From [Mycobacterium] vasticus (GTDB taxonomy: Bacteria; Actinomycetota; Actinomycetes; Mycobacteriales; Mycobacteriaceae), in contig NZ_CP084028.1 in the NCBI RefSeq assembly GCF_020181595.1, positions 2,453,951 to 2,517,950 of the forward strand: 64,000 nt of DNA, read 5' to 3'. Made by a program: the position numbers and the translations under genes. Shown here piece after piece: positions 20,629 through 30,677 of the stretch (position 1 is the first letter of the stretch; the number at the start of each line of letters is the position of its first letter). Under the pieces are notes generated by a model. It was given only the letters and a program-made list of their open reading frames with translations. It had not been told where the DNA came from and did not search any database.

Positions 20629-21105
20629 ATGAGGACAGTCGGTACTTCTGGCCGGTGGGCGCTGGCGGCAGCCGCGGCGTTGACTCTGGGCATCGCCGGC
20701 GCCGGCGTGGCCGGTGCGGATCCCGATAACGGCATCGGTGCGGGCGCGGTCGACAATCGCCAGGCGGAGGCCAACTTCGGTCCCTTCGGCGGTGATGTCA
20801 ACGCCGGCAACAACGGCGGGTTCAACTTCGGCCCGAACGGAATCGAGGGCGGCGGCGACCAGAACCGCAGTGCCAACATCAACATGGGGCCCTTCGGGGG
20901 CGGGTTCAACTCCAACACCGGTGGCGGCGGCGAGATCGGCCCCGAGGGCATCGGCGGCAGTGGCGGCGAGAACAACGCCGCCAACGTCAACTTCGGTCCC
21001 TTCGGCGGCGGTGTGAACACCGGCAACAACGGCGGGTTCAACTTCGGCCCGAACGGAGTCGAGGGCGGCGGCGGCGAGAACGCCGGCGCCAATATCGGCC
21101 GGTAA
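20629..21105 (+). CDS. Secreted Gly/Asn-rich tandem-repeat protein, function unknown
   Basis: A 158-residue exported protein. A Sec signal peptide (basic start, hydrophobic core about residues 11-28) ends at AGVAGA before DPDN. The mature part consists of three repeats of about 35 residues, each starting AN[FIV]..GPFGGG.N and ending near a GPNG[IV]EGGG or GPEGIGG block, followed by a partial fourth repeat (ANIGR). There is no PE or PPE domain, no cysteine and no catalytic motif. The composition (Gly, Asn, Phe) suggests a surface or matrix protein that folds as a repetitive beta structure, but this is inference. The leader is AT-rich, and a strong bidirectional terminator follows. Confidence 0.75.
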   Translation: MRTVGTSGRWALAAAAALTLGIAGAGVAGADPDNGIGAGAVDNRQAEANFGPFGGDVNAGNNGGFNFGPNGIEGGGDQNRSANINMGPFGGGFNSNTGGGGEIGPEGIGGSGGENNAANVNFGPFGGGVNTGNNGGFNFGPNGVEGGGGENAGANIGR

Positions 21106-21115
21106 CCAGAGATCG

Positions 21116-21160
21116 AAAAGACTGCGCGGGGGCCCATACCGGGTGCCCGCGCAGTCTTTT
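21116..21160. terminator. Bidirectional intrinsic terminator
   Basis: A perfect 15-bp inverted repeat, AAAAGACTGCGCGGG with CCCGCGCAGTCTTTT, around a 15-nt loop. The 11 GC-rich pairs are flanked by A4 and T4, so it can end transcription of the secreted repeat gene on plus and of pyrF (stop at 21186) on minus. Confidence 0.9.
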
Positions 21161-21185
21161 GTCCGCCAGGCCGCTACGTGCGCCG

Positions 21186-22010
21186 CTACTCGGCGTTCAG
21201 ATACGCCACGGCGTCGCGCAACCGCTCCCCCGCCGCACGCAGCGCCGCGACGTCGGGACCTGCGCGCAGCACCTCGCGCGAGACCGCCGGCAGCAGTGTG
21301 CCCGCAGCGGCCCCGCCCAGGCCGGCCAGCGCCTCGGGACGTCCACCCTGGGCTCCGACGCCCGGCACCAGTACCGGGCCGCCCAGAGCGCTCAGGTCGG
21401 GCACGTCGGACAGCGTTGCGCCCACCACAACTCCGACCGATCCGGGTCCGGTGCCCCGATTCAGCGCGGCGGCGGCGTCGACGATCGTCTGCGCGACGGT
21501 GCGGCCGTCGGCCGCGGTGGCGCGCTGCACAGCGGCACCCTCCGGGTTCGAGGTGGCGGCCAGCACGAAGACACCCCGCCGGTTAGCCTCCGCGGTGTCC
21601 AGCAGCGGCTGCAGCGACCCGAAGCCCAGATACGGCGAGGCGGTCACCGCGTCGGCCGCCAGCGGCGAGTCGCCGGCCCAGGCCGCGGCGTAGGCGGCCA
21701 TCGTCGAACCGATGTCGCCGCGTTTGGCGTCGGCAAGCACCAGCACGCCGGCCTGCCGCAGCGCGGCGATGGTGCGCTCCAGCACTGCGAACCCGGCTGA
21801 TCCGTACGCCTCGAAGAACGCCACCTGCGGCTTGACGACGGCGAACCCGGCGAACGCGCTCACGCAGGTGTCGCTGAACGCTGCCAGGCCGTCTGATGTC
21901 GCGGGCAGGCCCCACGCGGCCAGCAGCTCGGGGTGCGGGTCGATGCCCAGGCACAGCGGCCCGCGGGCGGCAGTCGCCTCTGCCAGGCGTGTCCCGAACC
22001 CGGCCGTCAT
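21186..22010 (-). CDS. pyrF: Orotidine 5'-phosphate decarboxylase
   Basis: PyrF makes UMP, the last step of de novo pyrimidine synthesis. The 274-residue protein is of the longer actinobacterial/OMPdecase type 2 family: [30 protein letters not shown] and the catalytic-site [17 protein letters not shown] (Asp/Lys dyad region), then [12 protein letters not shown] for phosphate binding. The ATG at 22010 overlaps the carB stop (TGATG); an adjacent GTG at 22013 is also possible. It is the distal gene of the pyr operon and ends just before a bidirectional terminator. Confidence 0.95.
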   Translation of the reverse strand: MTAGFGTRLAEATAARGPLCLGIDPHPELLAAWGLPATSDGLAAFSDTCVSAFAGFAVVKPQVAFFEAYGSAGFAVLERTIAALRQAGVLVLADAKRGDIGSTMAAYAAAWAGDSPLAADAVTASPYLGFGSLQPLLDTAEANRRGVFVLAATSNPEGAAVQRATAADGRTVAQTIVDAAAALNRGTGPGSVGVVVGATLSDVPDLSALGGPVLVPGVGAQGGRPEALAGLGGAAAGTLLPAVSREVLRAGPDVAALRAAGERLRDAVAYLNAE

Positions 22011-25000
22011 CACTTCCCGCCGAGCGTGCTGTGCAGCTCCTGCAGTGAGCGCACCCCGATGTCACCCCGGATGCCGGCCTCGATGCCCTGCACGGCTGCG
22101 GCGGCGCCCTGCACAGTGGTGACGCACGGGATGTTCATGCTGACCGCTGCCGAGCGGATCTCGTAGCCGTCCACCCGCGGACCGGAGTTGCCGTAGGGGG
22201 TGTTGATCACCAGGTCGACCTCGCCGGCACGGATCGCCTCCACCGCGGACAGGGCGGGCCGCTCGGGACTGGGTTCTTCGAAGTGTTTGCGCACCACATC
22301 GCAGGGAATGCCGTTGCGGTGCAGCATCTCCGCGGTCCCTTCGGTGGCCAGCACCCGGAAACCCAGATCGGCCAGGCGTTTGACCGGGAACACCAGCGAA
22401 CGCTTGTCGTGGTTGGCCACCGACACGAACACCGTGCCGTTGGCCGGCAGCGAGCCGTAGGCCGCGGTCTGGCTCTTGGCGAACGCAGTGCCGAAATCCC
22501 GGTCGATGCCCATCACCTCGCCGGTGGACTTCATCTCCGGGCCCAGCAGCGAGTCGATCCCGGATCCGTCCGCGCGGCGGAACCGATGAAACGGAAGGAC
22601 GGCTTCTTTCACCGCGATCGGCGCGTGCGGGCCGACGGTGGCGCCGTCGCCGTCGGCCGCCAGCAGGCCCTCGGCCCGCAACTCGGCGACGGAGGCGCCC
22701 AGCATGACTCGCGCGCACGCCTTGGCCAGCGGCACCGCGGTCGCCTTGGACACGAACGGCACCGTCCGGCTGGCCCGCGGATTGGCCTCCAGCACGTAGA
22801 GCACGTCGTCTTTGAGGGCGAACTGGACGTTGAGCAGACCCACCACGCCGACGCCGTGCGCGATCGACTCGGTGGCGCGCCGCACCCTCTCGATGTCGCT
22901 GCGGCCCAACGTCACCGGCGGCAGGGCGCACGCCGAGTCGCCGGAGTGGATACCTGCTTCCTCGATGTGTTCCATGATCCCGCCGATGTAGACCTCGGTG
23001 CCGTCGCACAGGGCGTCGACGTCGATCTCGATGGCGTCCTCGAGGAACCGGTCGACCAGCACGGGGTGCTCCGGCGACAGTTCGGTGGCCCGGGTGATGT
23101 AGCCGCGCAGGGTCTCCTCGTCGTAGACGATCTCCATGCCGCGTCCGCCCAGCACGTAGGACGGACGCACCAGCACCGGGTAGCCGATCTCGGCCGCGAT
23201 CCGGCGGGCCTGATCGAACGTGGTCGCGGTGCCGTATCGCGGCGCGGGCAGGCCGGCCGAGGTCAGCACGTCGCCGAAGGCGCCGCGGTCCTCGGCCAGG
23301 TCGATGGCCTCCGGGCTGGTTCCGACGATGGGAACCCCGGCGTCGGCCAGCCGCTGGGCCAGCCGCAGCGGGGTCTGCCCACCGAGTTGCACGATGACGC
23401 CGACGACACCGGGTCCACCCTGGCCGGACTGCTGTTCGGCGTAGTACACCTCGAGCACGTCTTCGAACGTCAGCGGTTCGAAGTAGAGCCGGTCGGCGGT
23501 GTCGTAGTCGGTGGAGACCGTCTCGGGGTTGCAGTTGACCATCACGGTTTCGAACCCGGCCTGGGTCAAGGTGATAGCGGCGTGCACGCAGCTGTAGTCG
23601 AACTCGATGCCCTGCCCGATCCGGTTCGGTCCGGAGCCCAGGATGAGCACCTTGGGTTTGACCGATTGCGGGGCCACCTCGGTCTCAGCGGCCGGGTCCA
23701 GCTCGAAAGTGCTGTAGTGGTAAGGGGTTTGGGATTCGAACTCGGCCGCGCAGGTGTCGACGGTCTTGAATACCGGGTGGATGCCCAGCCGATTCCGCAG
23801 CAGCCGTACCCCATCCTCGCCGGCCAGTTCCGGCCGCAGCGCGGCGATCTGATGATCCGACAGGCCGCTGTACTTGCAGCGGCGCAACAGGTCGGCGTCG
23901 AGCACCGGGGTGTCGACGACCTCGGCGCGCAGCGCCACCAGGCCGTTGATCTGCTCGACGAACCACGGGTCCACCCCGGAGGCCTCGGCGACCGTCTCGA
24001 CGCTCGCACCCAGTCGCAGCGCCAACTCGATGTCGTAGAGCCGGCCCTCGACGGGCGTGCGCAGCCGGTCCAGCGCAGCGCTGGCTGAGTCTTCCTCGGG
24101 GTCGGGTTTGGTCCAGAACCCGGCCCGGTCGGTCTCCAGCGACCGCATCACCTTGCCGAGCGACTCGATGAAGTTGCGGCCCAACGACATCGCCTCGCCC
24201 ACCGATTTCATGGTGGTGGTCAGGCGCGGGTCGGCGCCGGGGAACTTCTCGAACGCGAACCGCGGTGCCTTGACCACCACGTAGTCCAGCGCCGGCTCGA
24301 AGCAGGCCGGGGTCTGTTTGGTGATGTCGTTGATGATCTCGTCGAGGGTGTAGCCGATCGCCAGTTTGGCGGCGATCTTGGCGATCGGAAAACCGGTGGC
24401 CTTCGACGCCAGCGCGCTCGACCGCGACACCCGCGGGTTCATTTCGATGACGATGAGCCGACCGTCTTTCGGGTCGACCGCGAACTGGATGTTGCAGCCG
24501 CCGGTGTCCACCCCGACCTCGCGCAGGATCGCGATGCCCAGGCTGCGCATCGTCTGGTATTCCCGGTCGGTCAGCGTCATCGCCGGTGCGACCGTCACCG
24601 AGTCGCCGGTGTGCACGCCCATCGGGTCGACGTTCTCGATCGAGCAGACCACGACGACGTTGTCGTTGCCGTCGCGCATCAGCTCGAGCTCGAATTCCTT
24701 CCAGCCGTAGATGGATTCCTCGATCAGCACGTTGGCCGTCGGTGAGGCGGCCAGGCCGTCGCCGGCCATCCGGGCGACTTCCTCAACGCTGGAGGCCAGC
24801 CCGGAGCCCAGGCCACCCATCGTGAAAGAGGGCCGCACGACGACCGGTAACCCGAGTTCGGCCACCGTCTCGGTGACCTCGGCCATGGTGTAGCAGACCC
24901 GGGAGCGTGCCGACTCGCCGCCGACCTTGGCGACGATGTCCTTGAACTGCTGGCGGTCCTCGCCGCGCTGGATGGCCTCGAAGTCGGCGCCGATCAGCTC

Positions 25001-25354
25001 GACGCCGTAGCGTTCCAGCACTCCGTTCTCATGAAGTGCGACAGCGGTGTTCAGCGCGGTCTGCCCACCCAGGGTGGCCAGCAGCGCGTCGACCTTGTTG
25101 CCGCGCTCGGCCTGTTGGGCCAGCACCTTCTCGACGAACTCCCAGGTGATCGGCTCGACGTAGGTGTTGTCGGCGTATTCCGGGTCGGTCATGATGGTGG
25201 CCGGATTGGAGTTGACCAGACTCACCTGCAGGCCTTCGGCTTTGAGCACCCGGCACGCCTGAGTGCCGGAGTAGTCGAATTCGCAGGCCTGGCCGATCAC
25301 GATCGGTCCGGAGCCGATCACCAGGACGTGCTGCAGGTCGGTACGGCGCGGCAT
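22010..25354 (-). CDS. carB: Carbamoyl phosphate synthase large subunit
   Basis: CarB forms carbamoyl phosphate from bicarbonate, ammonia delivered by CarA, and two ATP. The 1114-residue protein has two homologous ATP-grasp halves: the first starts [20 protein letters not shown], the second [20 protein letters not shown] near residue 560, and a C-terminal MGS-like allosteric domain with [12 protein letters not shown] and [20 protein letters not shown] at 25354 is preceded by GGGGAGAAGG; a longer frame upstream is rejected. It overlaps pyrF and lies 103 nt downstream of carA, a gap that contains a hairpin. Confidence 0.97.
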   Translation of the reverse strand: MPRRTDLQHVLVIGSGPIVIGQACEFDYSGTQACRVLKAEGLQVSLVNSNPATIMTDPEYADNTYVEPITWEFVEKVLAQQAERGNKVDALLATLGGQTALNTAVALHENGVLERYGVELIGADFEAIQRGEDRQQFKDIVAKVGGESARSRVCYTMAEVTETVAELGLPVVVRPSFTMGGLGSGLASSVEEVARMAGDGLAASPTANVLIEESIYGWKEFELELMRDGNDNVVVVCSIENVDPMGVHTGDSVTVAPAMTLTDREYQTMRSLGIAILREVGVDTGGCNIQFAVDPKDGRLIVIEMNPRVSRSSALASKATGFPIAKIAAKLAIGYTLDEIINDITKQTPACFEPALDYVVVKAPRFAFEKFPGADPRLTTTMKSVGEAMSLGRNFIESLGKVMRSLETDRAGFWTKPDPEEDSASAALDRLRTPVEGRLYDIELALRLGASVETVAEASGVDPWFVEQINGLVALRAEVVDTPVLDADLLRRCKYSGLSDHQIAALRPELAGEDGVRLLRNRLGIHPVFKTVDTCAAEFESQTPYHYSTFELDPAAETEVAPQSVKPKVLILGSGPNRIGQGIEFDYSCVHAAITLTQAGFETVMVNCNPETVSTDYDTADRLYFEPLTFEDVLEVYYAEQQSGQGGPGVVGVIVQLGGQTPLRLAQRLADAGVPIVGTSPEAIDLAEDRGAFGDVLTSAGLPAPRYGTATTFDQARRIAAEIGYPVLVRPSYVLGGRGMEIVYDEETLRGYITRATELSPEHPVLVDRFLEDAIEIDVDALCDGTEVYIGGIMEHIEEAGIHSGDSACALPPVTLGRSDIERVRRATESIAHGVGVVGLLNVQFALKDDVLYVLEANPRASRTVPFVSKATAVPLAKACARVMLGASVAELRAEGLLAADGDGATVGPHAPIAVKEAVLPFHRFRRADGSGIDSLLGPEMKSTGEVMGIDRDFGTAFAKSQTAAYGSLPANGTVFVSVANHDKRSLVFPVKRLADLGFRVLATEGTAEMLHRNGIPCDVVRKHFEEPSPERPALSAVEAIRAGEVDLVINTPYGNSGPRVDGYEIRSAAVSMNIPCVTTVQGAAAAVQGIEAGIRGDIGVRSLQELHSTLGGK

Positions 25355-25373
25355 CAGCCTTCTCCCCCTCTTG

Positions 25374-25435
25374 CGCGAGCGTGCGCAGATGTACGGCAAA
25401 TCCCAGGTCGCAGCGGACATCTCTGCACGCTCGCG
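25374..25435. repeat. Imperfect inverted repeat between carA and carB
   Basis: Arms of 19 nt (25374-25392 and 25417-25435) match at 17 positions around a 24-nt loop; the common core is CGCGAGCGTGC. The element lies inside the only sizeable gap of the pyrR-to-pyrF operon, so it could stabilise, pause or partly terminate the transcript. The core resembles that of the hairpin at 15868. Confidence 0.6.
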
Positions 25436-25457
25436 GGGGAAGAAGTGGGCGCTGGCA

Positions 25458-26582
25458 TTACTTCTCCCCTGCCATCAGGTCGACGAACTGGTCGAACAGG
25501 TATTCGGCGTCGTGTGGTCCGGCCGCGGCCTCCGGGTGGTACTGCACCGAGAACGCCCGGCCGTCAGCCAGTTTCACGCCCTCGACGACGCCGTCATTGG
25601 CGCAGGTGTGGCTCACCAGTCCCGGACCGAAGTCGGTGTCGAAGCGCTGGCCGGCCTCGCCTTCCAGCGCGAAGCCGTGGTTCTGCGCGGTGACCGCCAC
25701 CCGGCCGGTGGCGTGGTCGATCACCGGGATGTTGATGCCCCGGTGCCCGAACGTCATCTTGTAGGTCTTCAGCCCCAGCGCCCGGCCCAGAATCTGGTTG
25801 CCGAAACAGATCCCGAACACCGGGATTCGGGCGCCCAGCACCTCGCGGGTCAACGCGACCATGGCCTCGGCGGTGGCCGGGTCCCCGGGTCCGTTGGACA
25901 GGAACACCCCGTCGGGCTGGAGTGCGGCGATCTGATCGAAGCTCACCGAAGACGGCAGCACGTGGCTGCGAATTCCACGACGGGCGAAGTTGCGCGGCGT
26001 GTTGGTCTTGATCCCCAGGTCCAGCGCGGCGACGGTGAACCGGTGCGCCCCTTCGGGTTCCACCACATACTCGGCGGCAGTGCTGACCTGGCCGGCGAGG
26101 TCAGCGCCGAGCATCGCCGGCTGCTCACGCACACGGCGCACCAACTCCTCTTCCGGGGCGAGCGCATCGCCGGAGAACACCCCGGCCTTCATCGAGCCGT
26201 GGTTGCGCAGGTGGCGCACCACGGTGCGGGTGTCCACACCGGCCACCCCGACGATGCCCTGGCGCACCAATTCGTCATCGAGGGTTCCGGTGGCGCGCCA
26301 GTTCGATGCGCGCGGCGACGGGTCACGCACGACGTAGCCGGCCACCCAGATCTTGTCGTCGCGGCTCTCGCCGTCTTCGTGATTCCAGCCGGTGTTGCCG
26401 ATCTGCGGGGCGGTGGCCACCACGATCTGCCGGTGGTAGCTGGGGTCGGTCAAGGTCTCCTGGTAGCCGGACATGCCGGTGGAGAACACCGCCTCGCCCA
26501 GGCTCTGGCCCACGGCCCCGAACCGGGTTCCGGTGAAAACCCGGCCGTCCTCGAGAACCAGGGCGGCGCGCACGTTGCTCAT
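25458..26582 (-). CDS. carA: Carbamoyl phosphate synthase small subunit
   Basis: CarA is the glutaminase that feeds ammonia to CarB. The 374-residue protein has the N-terminal CPSase domain ([30 protein letters not shown]) and the C-terminal class I glutamine amidotransferase domain with GGNK-like [10 protein letters not shown], the nucleophile [15 protein letters not shown], and the His/Glu of the triad in [13 protein letters not shown]. Its ATG overlaps the stop of the upstream PH-like gene (ATGA), so it is translationally coupled within the pyr operon. Confidence 0.97.
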   Translation of the reverse strand: MSNVRAALVLEDGRVFTGTRFGAVGQSLGEAVFSTGMSGYQETLTDPSYHRQIVVATAPQIGNTGWNHEDGESRDDKIWVAGYVVRDPSPRASNWRATGTLDDELVRQGIVGVAGVDTRTVVRHLRNHGSMKAGVFSGDALAPEEELVRRVREQPAMLGADLAGQVSTAAEYVVEPEGAHRFTVAALDLGIKTNTPRNFARRGIRSHVLPSSVSFDQIAALQPDGVFLSNGPGDPATAEAMVALTREVLGARIPVFGICFGNQILGRALGLKTYKMTFGHRGINIPVIDHATGRVAVTAQNHGFALEGEAGQRFDTDFGPGLVSHTCANDGVVEGVKLADGRAFSVQYHPEAAAGPHDAEYLFDQFVDLMAGEK

Positions 26583-27097
26583 CGATCATCCTTTAACCAG
26601 CGGGTGTATTCGGCACGGTCGTCGGCCCGGAAGCCAGTGTCCATCTCGGTGCCCGACGGCAGTCGCCAGCGGATCGCCAGCACGCCGTCGTTGGGCCGGG
26701 TGGGCAGCGTGGGAATGACCCGTCCGGCGATGCCGCTTTCGGTGCGCACCGCGGTGATCGAGTCTTCCGGAATCCAGATGGGCTGAGCTCCGCTGCGCTG
26801 CACCATGATTCCCTCGGGGTACCGGGTGAGCACCGCCTTGGTGCGATAGCCCAGGTCCGACACCACCACCCGGTCGTTCCACTTCGGGGCCAGGGTGCAG
26901 CCCAGGTAGACGCCTCGGGTGGCCTCGACACTGGGCGCACCGACGGTGTCGGGCACCGAGGGCAGGGCGCCGATCAGTGCGTCCTGCAGCTGCCCGCGGT
27001 GCCGCCAGCCGCGCATCATCAACCGGATCAGCAGGCCGATGATGACCACCAACACCGCGGCGAAGATCAGCGACCCCACCATTGTGGGCGTGTTCAC
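26579..27097 (-). CDS. Membrane-anchored PH-like protein of the pyr operon (Rv1382-like)
   Basis: A 172-residue protein with one N-terminal membrane helix (about residues 7-28, [20 protein letters not shown]) followed by a soluble domain of beta strands. The domain contains [32 protein letters not shown] and [13 protein letters not shown], a pattern I associate with the PH-like proteins found between pyrC and carA in mycobacteria. No catalytic residue can be named. It starts with GTG overlapping the pyrC stop and ends overlapping the carA start, so it is fully embedded in the pyrimidine operon. Its role there is unknown; membrane tethering of the pathway is speculation. Confidence 0.85.
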   Translation of the reverse strand: MNTPTMVGSLIFAAVLVVIIGLLIRLMMRGWRHRGQLQDALIGALPSVPDTVGAPSVEATRGVYLGCTLAPKWNDRVVVSDLGYRTKAVLTRYPEGIMVQRSGAQPIWIPEDSITAVRTESGIAGRVIPTLPTRPNDGVLAIRWRLPSGTEMDTGFRADDRAEYTRWLKDDR

Positions 27098-28398
27098 GCC
27101 GGTGACCTCCCGTCACGAGCGGTCACCCGGCCACGCAGCAACGTCGCGGTGACGGCGGCCGGCAGCGTCATCTCCTCGTAGGGGGTGTTCGCCGACCGGC
27201 TGGCCAGGTCGGTGCCGGTGACCACCCAGCTCGCCTGCGGGTCGACCACCGTCAGGTTGGCCGGCTCCCCGACCTCCAGTGGGCGGCCCTGGTCGGGCAG
27301 GCCGACGATCTGGGCCGGCCGCTCGCTCATCACCCGTGCCACATCACGCCAGCCGAGCAGCCCCGGCTCGACCATGGTTGCCACCACCACCGACAGCGCG
27401 GTCTGCAGGCCGAGCATCCCGGGGCGGGCATGGGCGAACTCGCAGGTCTTCTCCTGGTCGGCGTGCGGGGCGTGGTCGGTGGCCACACAGTCGATGACGC
27501 CGTCGGCCAGTGCGGCGCGGAGGGCAACTGCGTCACTTGCCTCCCGCAGCGGCGGGTTGACCCGGTTGCGGCCGTCGTAGTCGGCCAGCCGGCTGTCGTC
27601 GAGCATCAGGTGGTGCGGCGTGACCTCGGCGGTCACCGCAATCCCTTGTGCCTTAGCCCATTTGATCAGCTCCACGGTCCCGGCGGTGGAGGCATGACAG
27701 ATGTGCACACGGGCACCGGCGTCCCGGGCCAACAGCACGTCGCGCGCCACGATGGACTCCTCGGCGACGCGCGGCCAGCCGGCCAGCCCGAGCCGGGCCG
27801 CGGTGGGACCCTCGTGAGCCACCGACCCGACGGTCAGCCGGGGCTCCTCGGCGTGCTGGGCGATCAGCACCCCCAGGCCGCTGGCGTACTCCAGGGCCCG
27901 GCGCATCACCAGCGGATCAGCCACGCACACACCGTCATCGGAGAACATCCGCACGCCCGCCGCGCCGGCGGCCATCATGCCCATCTCGGTCAGCTGCGTG
28001 CCGGCCAGCCCGACGGTGACCGCGCCGACCGGGTGCACGTCGACCAGCCCGACCTGGCGTCCACGCGCCCAGACGTGGTCGGTGACCACCGGCGAGTCGG
28101 CGACCGGATCGGTGTTGGCCATCGCGAACACCGCGGTGTAGCCGCCCAGAGCCGCTGCCGCCGAGCCGGTTTCGATGTCCTCGGCGTATTCCCGACCCGG
28201 TTCGCGCAGGTGGGTGTGCAGGTCCACGAAGCCGGGCAGCAGCACCTGGCCGGCCGCCTCGATCACCTCGCAGCCGTCCGGCGCGGTCAGGCCCGCGCCG
28301 ATCTGCGCGATCTGACCCTCGAAGCCGGGGGTGTCGACCAGTACGTCGACCTGATCGCCTTCGCTGTAGCACCGCACGCCGCGGATCAGCACGGTCAT
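27094..28398 (-). CDS. pyrC: Dihydroorotase
   Basis: PyrC cyclises carbamoyl aspartate to dihydroorotate. The 434-residue amidohydrolase has the metal-binding HTH motif in [16 protein letters not shown], further His ligands in [10 protein letters not shown] and VHICHAST, and the catalytic Asp in [14 protein letters not shown]. Length fits the type I bacterial enzyme. The ATG at 28398 overlaps the pyrB stop by 4 nt and the stop overlaps the downstream PH-like gene. Confidence 0.97.
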   Translation of the reverse strand: MTVLIRGVRCYSEGDQVDVLVDTPGFEGQIAQIGAGLTAPDGCEVIEAAGQVLLPGFVDLHTHLREPGREYAEDIETGSAAAALGGYTAVFAMANTDPVADSPVVTDHVWARGRQVGLVDVHPVGAVTVGLAGTQLTEMGMMAAGAAGVRMFSDDGVCVADPLVMRRALEYASGLGVLIAQHAEEPRLTVGSVAHEGPTAARLGLAGWPRVAEESIVARDVLLARDAGARVHICHASTAGTVELIKWAKAQGIAVTAEVTPHHLMLDDSRLADYDGRNRVNPPLREASDAVALRAALADGVIDCVATDHAPHADQEKTCEFAHARPGMLGLQTALSVVVATMVEPGLLGWRDVARVMSERPAQIVGLPDQGRPLEVGEPANLTVVDPQASWVVTGTDLASRSANTPYEEMTLPAAVTATLLRGRVTARDGRSPA

Positions 28399-29375
28399 AG
28401 CGCTGCTTCCTCTCCGGCTGACCCGGCCGACCCGGGCGCCCCGCTACCCACCAGCAGATGGAACAGCACCGCCATCCGCACATGCACTCCGTTGGAGACC
28501 TGTTGCAGCACAGCCGATTGCGGCGAATCAGCCACCGAAGAGGCGATCTCCATACCGCGCAGTATCGGGCCGGGGTGCAGCACCGCGGCGTGCTCGGCCA
28601 GCATGGCGCGCCGCTTCTCGCTCAATCCGTAGCGCACCGAGTACTCGCGGGTGGACGGGAAGAACCCGCCGGTCATCCGCTCGGCCTGCACCCGCAGCAT
28701 CAGCACCGCGTCGGCCGCGGGCAGCTCGGCGTCGAGGTCATGCGAGACCGTCACCGGCCAGTCGGCGACACCGGTGGGCAGCAGGGTCGGCGGGGCCACC
28801 AGCACCACTTCGGCGCCCAGGGTGGCCAGCAGGCTGACATTGGAACGGGCCACCCGGGAATGCACGATGTCGCCGACGATCACGACCCGCCGGCCCTCGA
28901 TGCCGCCGAGTCGCTGGCGCAGGGTCAAGGCGTCCAGCAGCGCCTGGGTGGGGTGTTCGTGGGTGCCGTCACCGGCGTTGATCACCGACGGGCCGCCCGC
29001 CTCGGCTTCAGCCGTCCAGTCCGCGAGCAGGTGGGCGGCCCCCGAGGACGGGTGCCGGATGATGAGCGCGTCGGCGCCGGCGGCCCGCAACGTCAGGGCG
29101 GTGTCGCGCAGCGATTCCCCTTTGCTCACCGAGGATCCCGACGCCGAGACGTTGATCACGTCGGCACTCATCCACTTGCCGGCGACCTCGAACGAGACCC
29201 GGGTGCGGGTGGAGTTCTCGTAGAACATGGTGATCACGGTGCGCCCGCGCAGGGTGGGCAGCTTCTTGACCTCGCGGCCCACCAGCGCTTCGGCGAACCG
29301 GTCGGCGTCATCGAGGATCGCGGTGGCCTGATCGCGGCTCAGGTCTCCCGCGGCCAGCAGGTGTCGAGTACTCAT
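28395..29375 (-). CDS. pyrB: Aspartate carbamoyltransferase catalytic subunit
   Basis: PyrB condenses carbamoyl phosphate and aspartate, the committed step of pyrimidine synthesis. The 326-residue protein shows the carbamoyl-phosphate loop [42 protein letters not shown], the [15 protein letters not shown] motif and the late [11 protein letters not shown]. It overlaps pyrC by 4 nt and pyrR by 4 nt. No PyrI regulatory subunit is present, as usual in Gram-positive bacteria, where regulation is by PyrR instead. Confidence 0.97.
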   Translation of the reverse strand: MSTRHLLAAGDLSRDQATAILDDADRFAEALVGREVKKLPTLRGRTVITMFYENSTRTRVSFEVAGKWMSADVINVSASGSSVSKGESLRDTALTLRAAGADALIIRHPSSGAAHLLADWTAEAEAGGPSVINAGDGTHEHPTQALLDALTLRQRLGGIEGRRVVIVGDIVHSRVARSNVSLLATLGAEVVLVAPPTLLPTGVADWPVTVSHDLDAELPAADAVLMLRVQAERMTGGFFPSTREYSVRYGLSEKRRAMLAEHAAVLHPGPILRGMEIASSVADSPQSAVLQQVSNGVHVRMAVLFHLLVGSGAPGSAGSAGEEAAL

Positions 29376-29947
29376 CGGGTGATCACCACCGCGTCACGTC
29401 CGTCATGTTCGGCCAGTAAGACGTGCACGCTCTCGCCGCGTGCGGTCGGCACATTCTTGCCGACATAGTCGGCGCGAACGGGCAGCTCTCGGTGGCCCCG
29501 GTCGACCAGCACCGCCAGTTGCACGATCCTGGGCCGGCCCACGTCACGCAGCGCGTCAAGTGCGGCACGCACCGACCGGCCGGCGAACAGGACGTCGTCG
29601 ACCAGGATCACGCAGGCGTCGTCGATGCCGCCGGCCGGAATGGAGGTGGTCTCCAGGGGCCGTGGCGGCTGGCGCATCAGATCGTCGCGGTACAAGGTGA
29701 TGTCCAGCGCGCCGTGCGCGACGTCCACGCCGCAGAATTCGCTGATCTTGGCGGCCAGTCGCTCGGCCAGGGTGACTCCGCGGGTCGGAATGCCCAACAG
29801 CACCACCCGGGGTGCGCCGTCGGGGTCATCGGAACCGTCTAGAGCGGTCTTCTCGATGATCTGATGCGCGATACGAGAAACCGTGCGACCCACATCCGCC
29901 GAGGACATCAACTCTCGGTCGGTGCTGGAATTACCGGCAGCGCCCAT
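29372..29947 (-). CDS. pyrR: Pyrimidine operon regulator / uracil phosphoribosyltransferase PyrR
   Basis: PyrR binds pyr mRNA when UMP/UTP is plentiful and also has weak uracil phosphoribosyltransferase activity. The 191-residue protein shows [26 protein letters not shown], the basic ITLYRDDL loop, and the PRPP-binding loop [24 protein letters not shown] at 29947 follows AAGGAGGT by 13 nt, a rather long spacing; the frame extends further upstream without support. A PyrR-binding hairpin overlapping that ribosome-binding site implies translational self-repression and control of the whole operon through coupled overlaps. Confidence 0.96.
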   Translation of the reverse strand: MGAAGNSSTDRELMSSADVGRTVSRIAHQIIEKTALDGSDDPDGAPRVVLLGIPTRGVTLAERLAAKISEFCGVDVAHGALDITLYRDDLMRQPPRPLETTSIPAGGIDDACVILVDDVLFAGRSVRAALDALRDVGRPRIVQLAVLVDRGHRELPVRADYVGKNVPTARGESVHVLLAEHDGRDAVVITR

Positions 29948-29960
29948 GGGAAACCGCTGG

Positions 29961-29998
29961 ACCTCCTTCTCCGCCTCTCGGGACGGGTCGTTAAAGGA
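29961..29998 (-). promoter_or_regulatory. PyrR-binding hairpin masking the pyrR Shine-Dalgarno
   Basis: Read on the minus strand, CCGTC and GGCGG pair around the hexaloop CCGAGA, which fits the PyrR loop consensus CNGNGA. The core CGTCCCGAGAGGCG (29972-29985) matches the known ARUCCNGNGAGGYU at nearly every position. A lower stem pairs TCCTT with AAGGA of the AAGGAGGT ribosome-binding site, so PyrR binding would block translation of pyrR. Confidence 0.85.
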
Positions 29999-30051
29999 TG
30001 TCGAACTGCCCGGAAGCCTAGCATCCGCTCGGGGCGCCGCTGGGCCAGCTC

Positions 30052-30071
30052 GGTTATACCTGGTTATACTG
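30052..30071 (+). promoter_or_regulatory. Tandem-repeat operator / promoter of the toxin-antitoxin pair
   Basis: Two adjacent 10-bp direct repeats, GGTTATACCT and GGTTATACTG, precede the antitoxin ATG. The second contains a TATACT -10 box that ends 7 nt before the A of the ATG, which would give a leaderless transcript. Repeats overlapping the -10 region suit autorepression by the ribbon-helix-helix antitoxin. Confidence 0.7.
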
Positions 30072-30076
30072 CTCGT

Positions 30077-30325
30077 ATGAAGACCGCCATCTCCCTCCCG
30101 GATGAGACGTTCGATCGGGTCACCCAACAGGCAAGGGAGCTCGGCGTGAGTCGATCGGAGTTCTTCGCTCGAGCCGCGCAGCTCTACCTGGACGACTTGG
30201 ACGCACAATCCTTGACCGGACAGATCGACAGCGCATTGGAACACCTCCATGGCAGAGACGAGGCGGGGGCCGCCGCGGTGGCCGTAGGACACCACGTGTT
30301 GCACGCCGTGGACGATGAGTGGTGA
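30077..30325 (+). CDS. Ribbon-helix-helix antitoxin (MazE-type)
   Basis: An 82-residue antitoxin. The N-terminus [20 protein letters not shown] with [13 protein letters not shown] is a MetJ/Arc ribbon-helix-helix DNA-binding domain (about residues 1-45); the remainder, with [12 protein letters not shown], is the toxin-neutralising tail. It overlaps the MazF gene by 4 nt, the usual coupled antitoxin-toxin order. Expression is probably leaderless from a TATACT box within a pair of direct repeats, and likely autorepressed. It closely resembles chromosomal MazE antitoxins of M. tuberculosis. Confidence 0.9.
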   Translation: MKTAISLPDETFDRVTQQARELGVSRSEFFARAAQLYLDDLDAQSLTGQIDSALEHLHGRDEAGAAAVAVGHHVLHAVDDEW

Positions 30326-30663
30326 TCAGCCGCGCCGATATCTATTGGGCTGACCTCGGAACGCCATCCGGCAGTCGCCCCGCTAAGCGGCGCCCGGTGC
30401 TGGTGGTCCAGTCCGATCCCTACAACGCCAGTCGCCTTGCCACCGTCCTCGCCGCGGTGATCACCTCCAACACCGCGCTGGCGACGATGCCCGGCAACGT
30501 GTTTCTGCCCGCAACCGCAACGGGGCTCCCACGCGATTCGGTTGTCAACGTCACGGCGCTAGTCACGCTGAACAAGAGTGACCTCGCCGACCGAGTCGGA
30601 GAGGTACCGCCGAGCCTGATGACCGAGATCGACCGTGGTCTTCGTCGCGTGCTCGGCCTCTGA
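30322..30663 (+). CDS. MazF/PemK family mRNA interferase toxin
   Basis: A 113-residue endoribonuclease toxin that cleaves RNA at short sequence motifs. The fold signature is present: [31 protein letters not shown] at the start (catalytic Arg in the R[PR]VLVVQ strand), [22 protein letters not shown] in the middle and a terminal helix [17 protein letters not shown] at 30322 overlaps the antitoxin stop (GTGA); another GTG lies 3 nt upstream. All key residues look intact, so the toxin is probably active. Target sequence cannot be read from the protein. Confidence 0.92.
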   Translation: MISRADIYWADLGTPSGSRPAKRRPVLVVQSDPYNASRLATVLAAVITSNTALATMPGNVFLPATATGLPRDSVVNVTALVTLNKSDLADRVGEVPPSLMTEIDRGLRRVLGL

Positions 30664-30677
30664 CAGTCGACCGCCCA

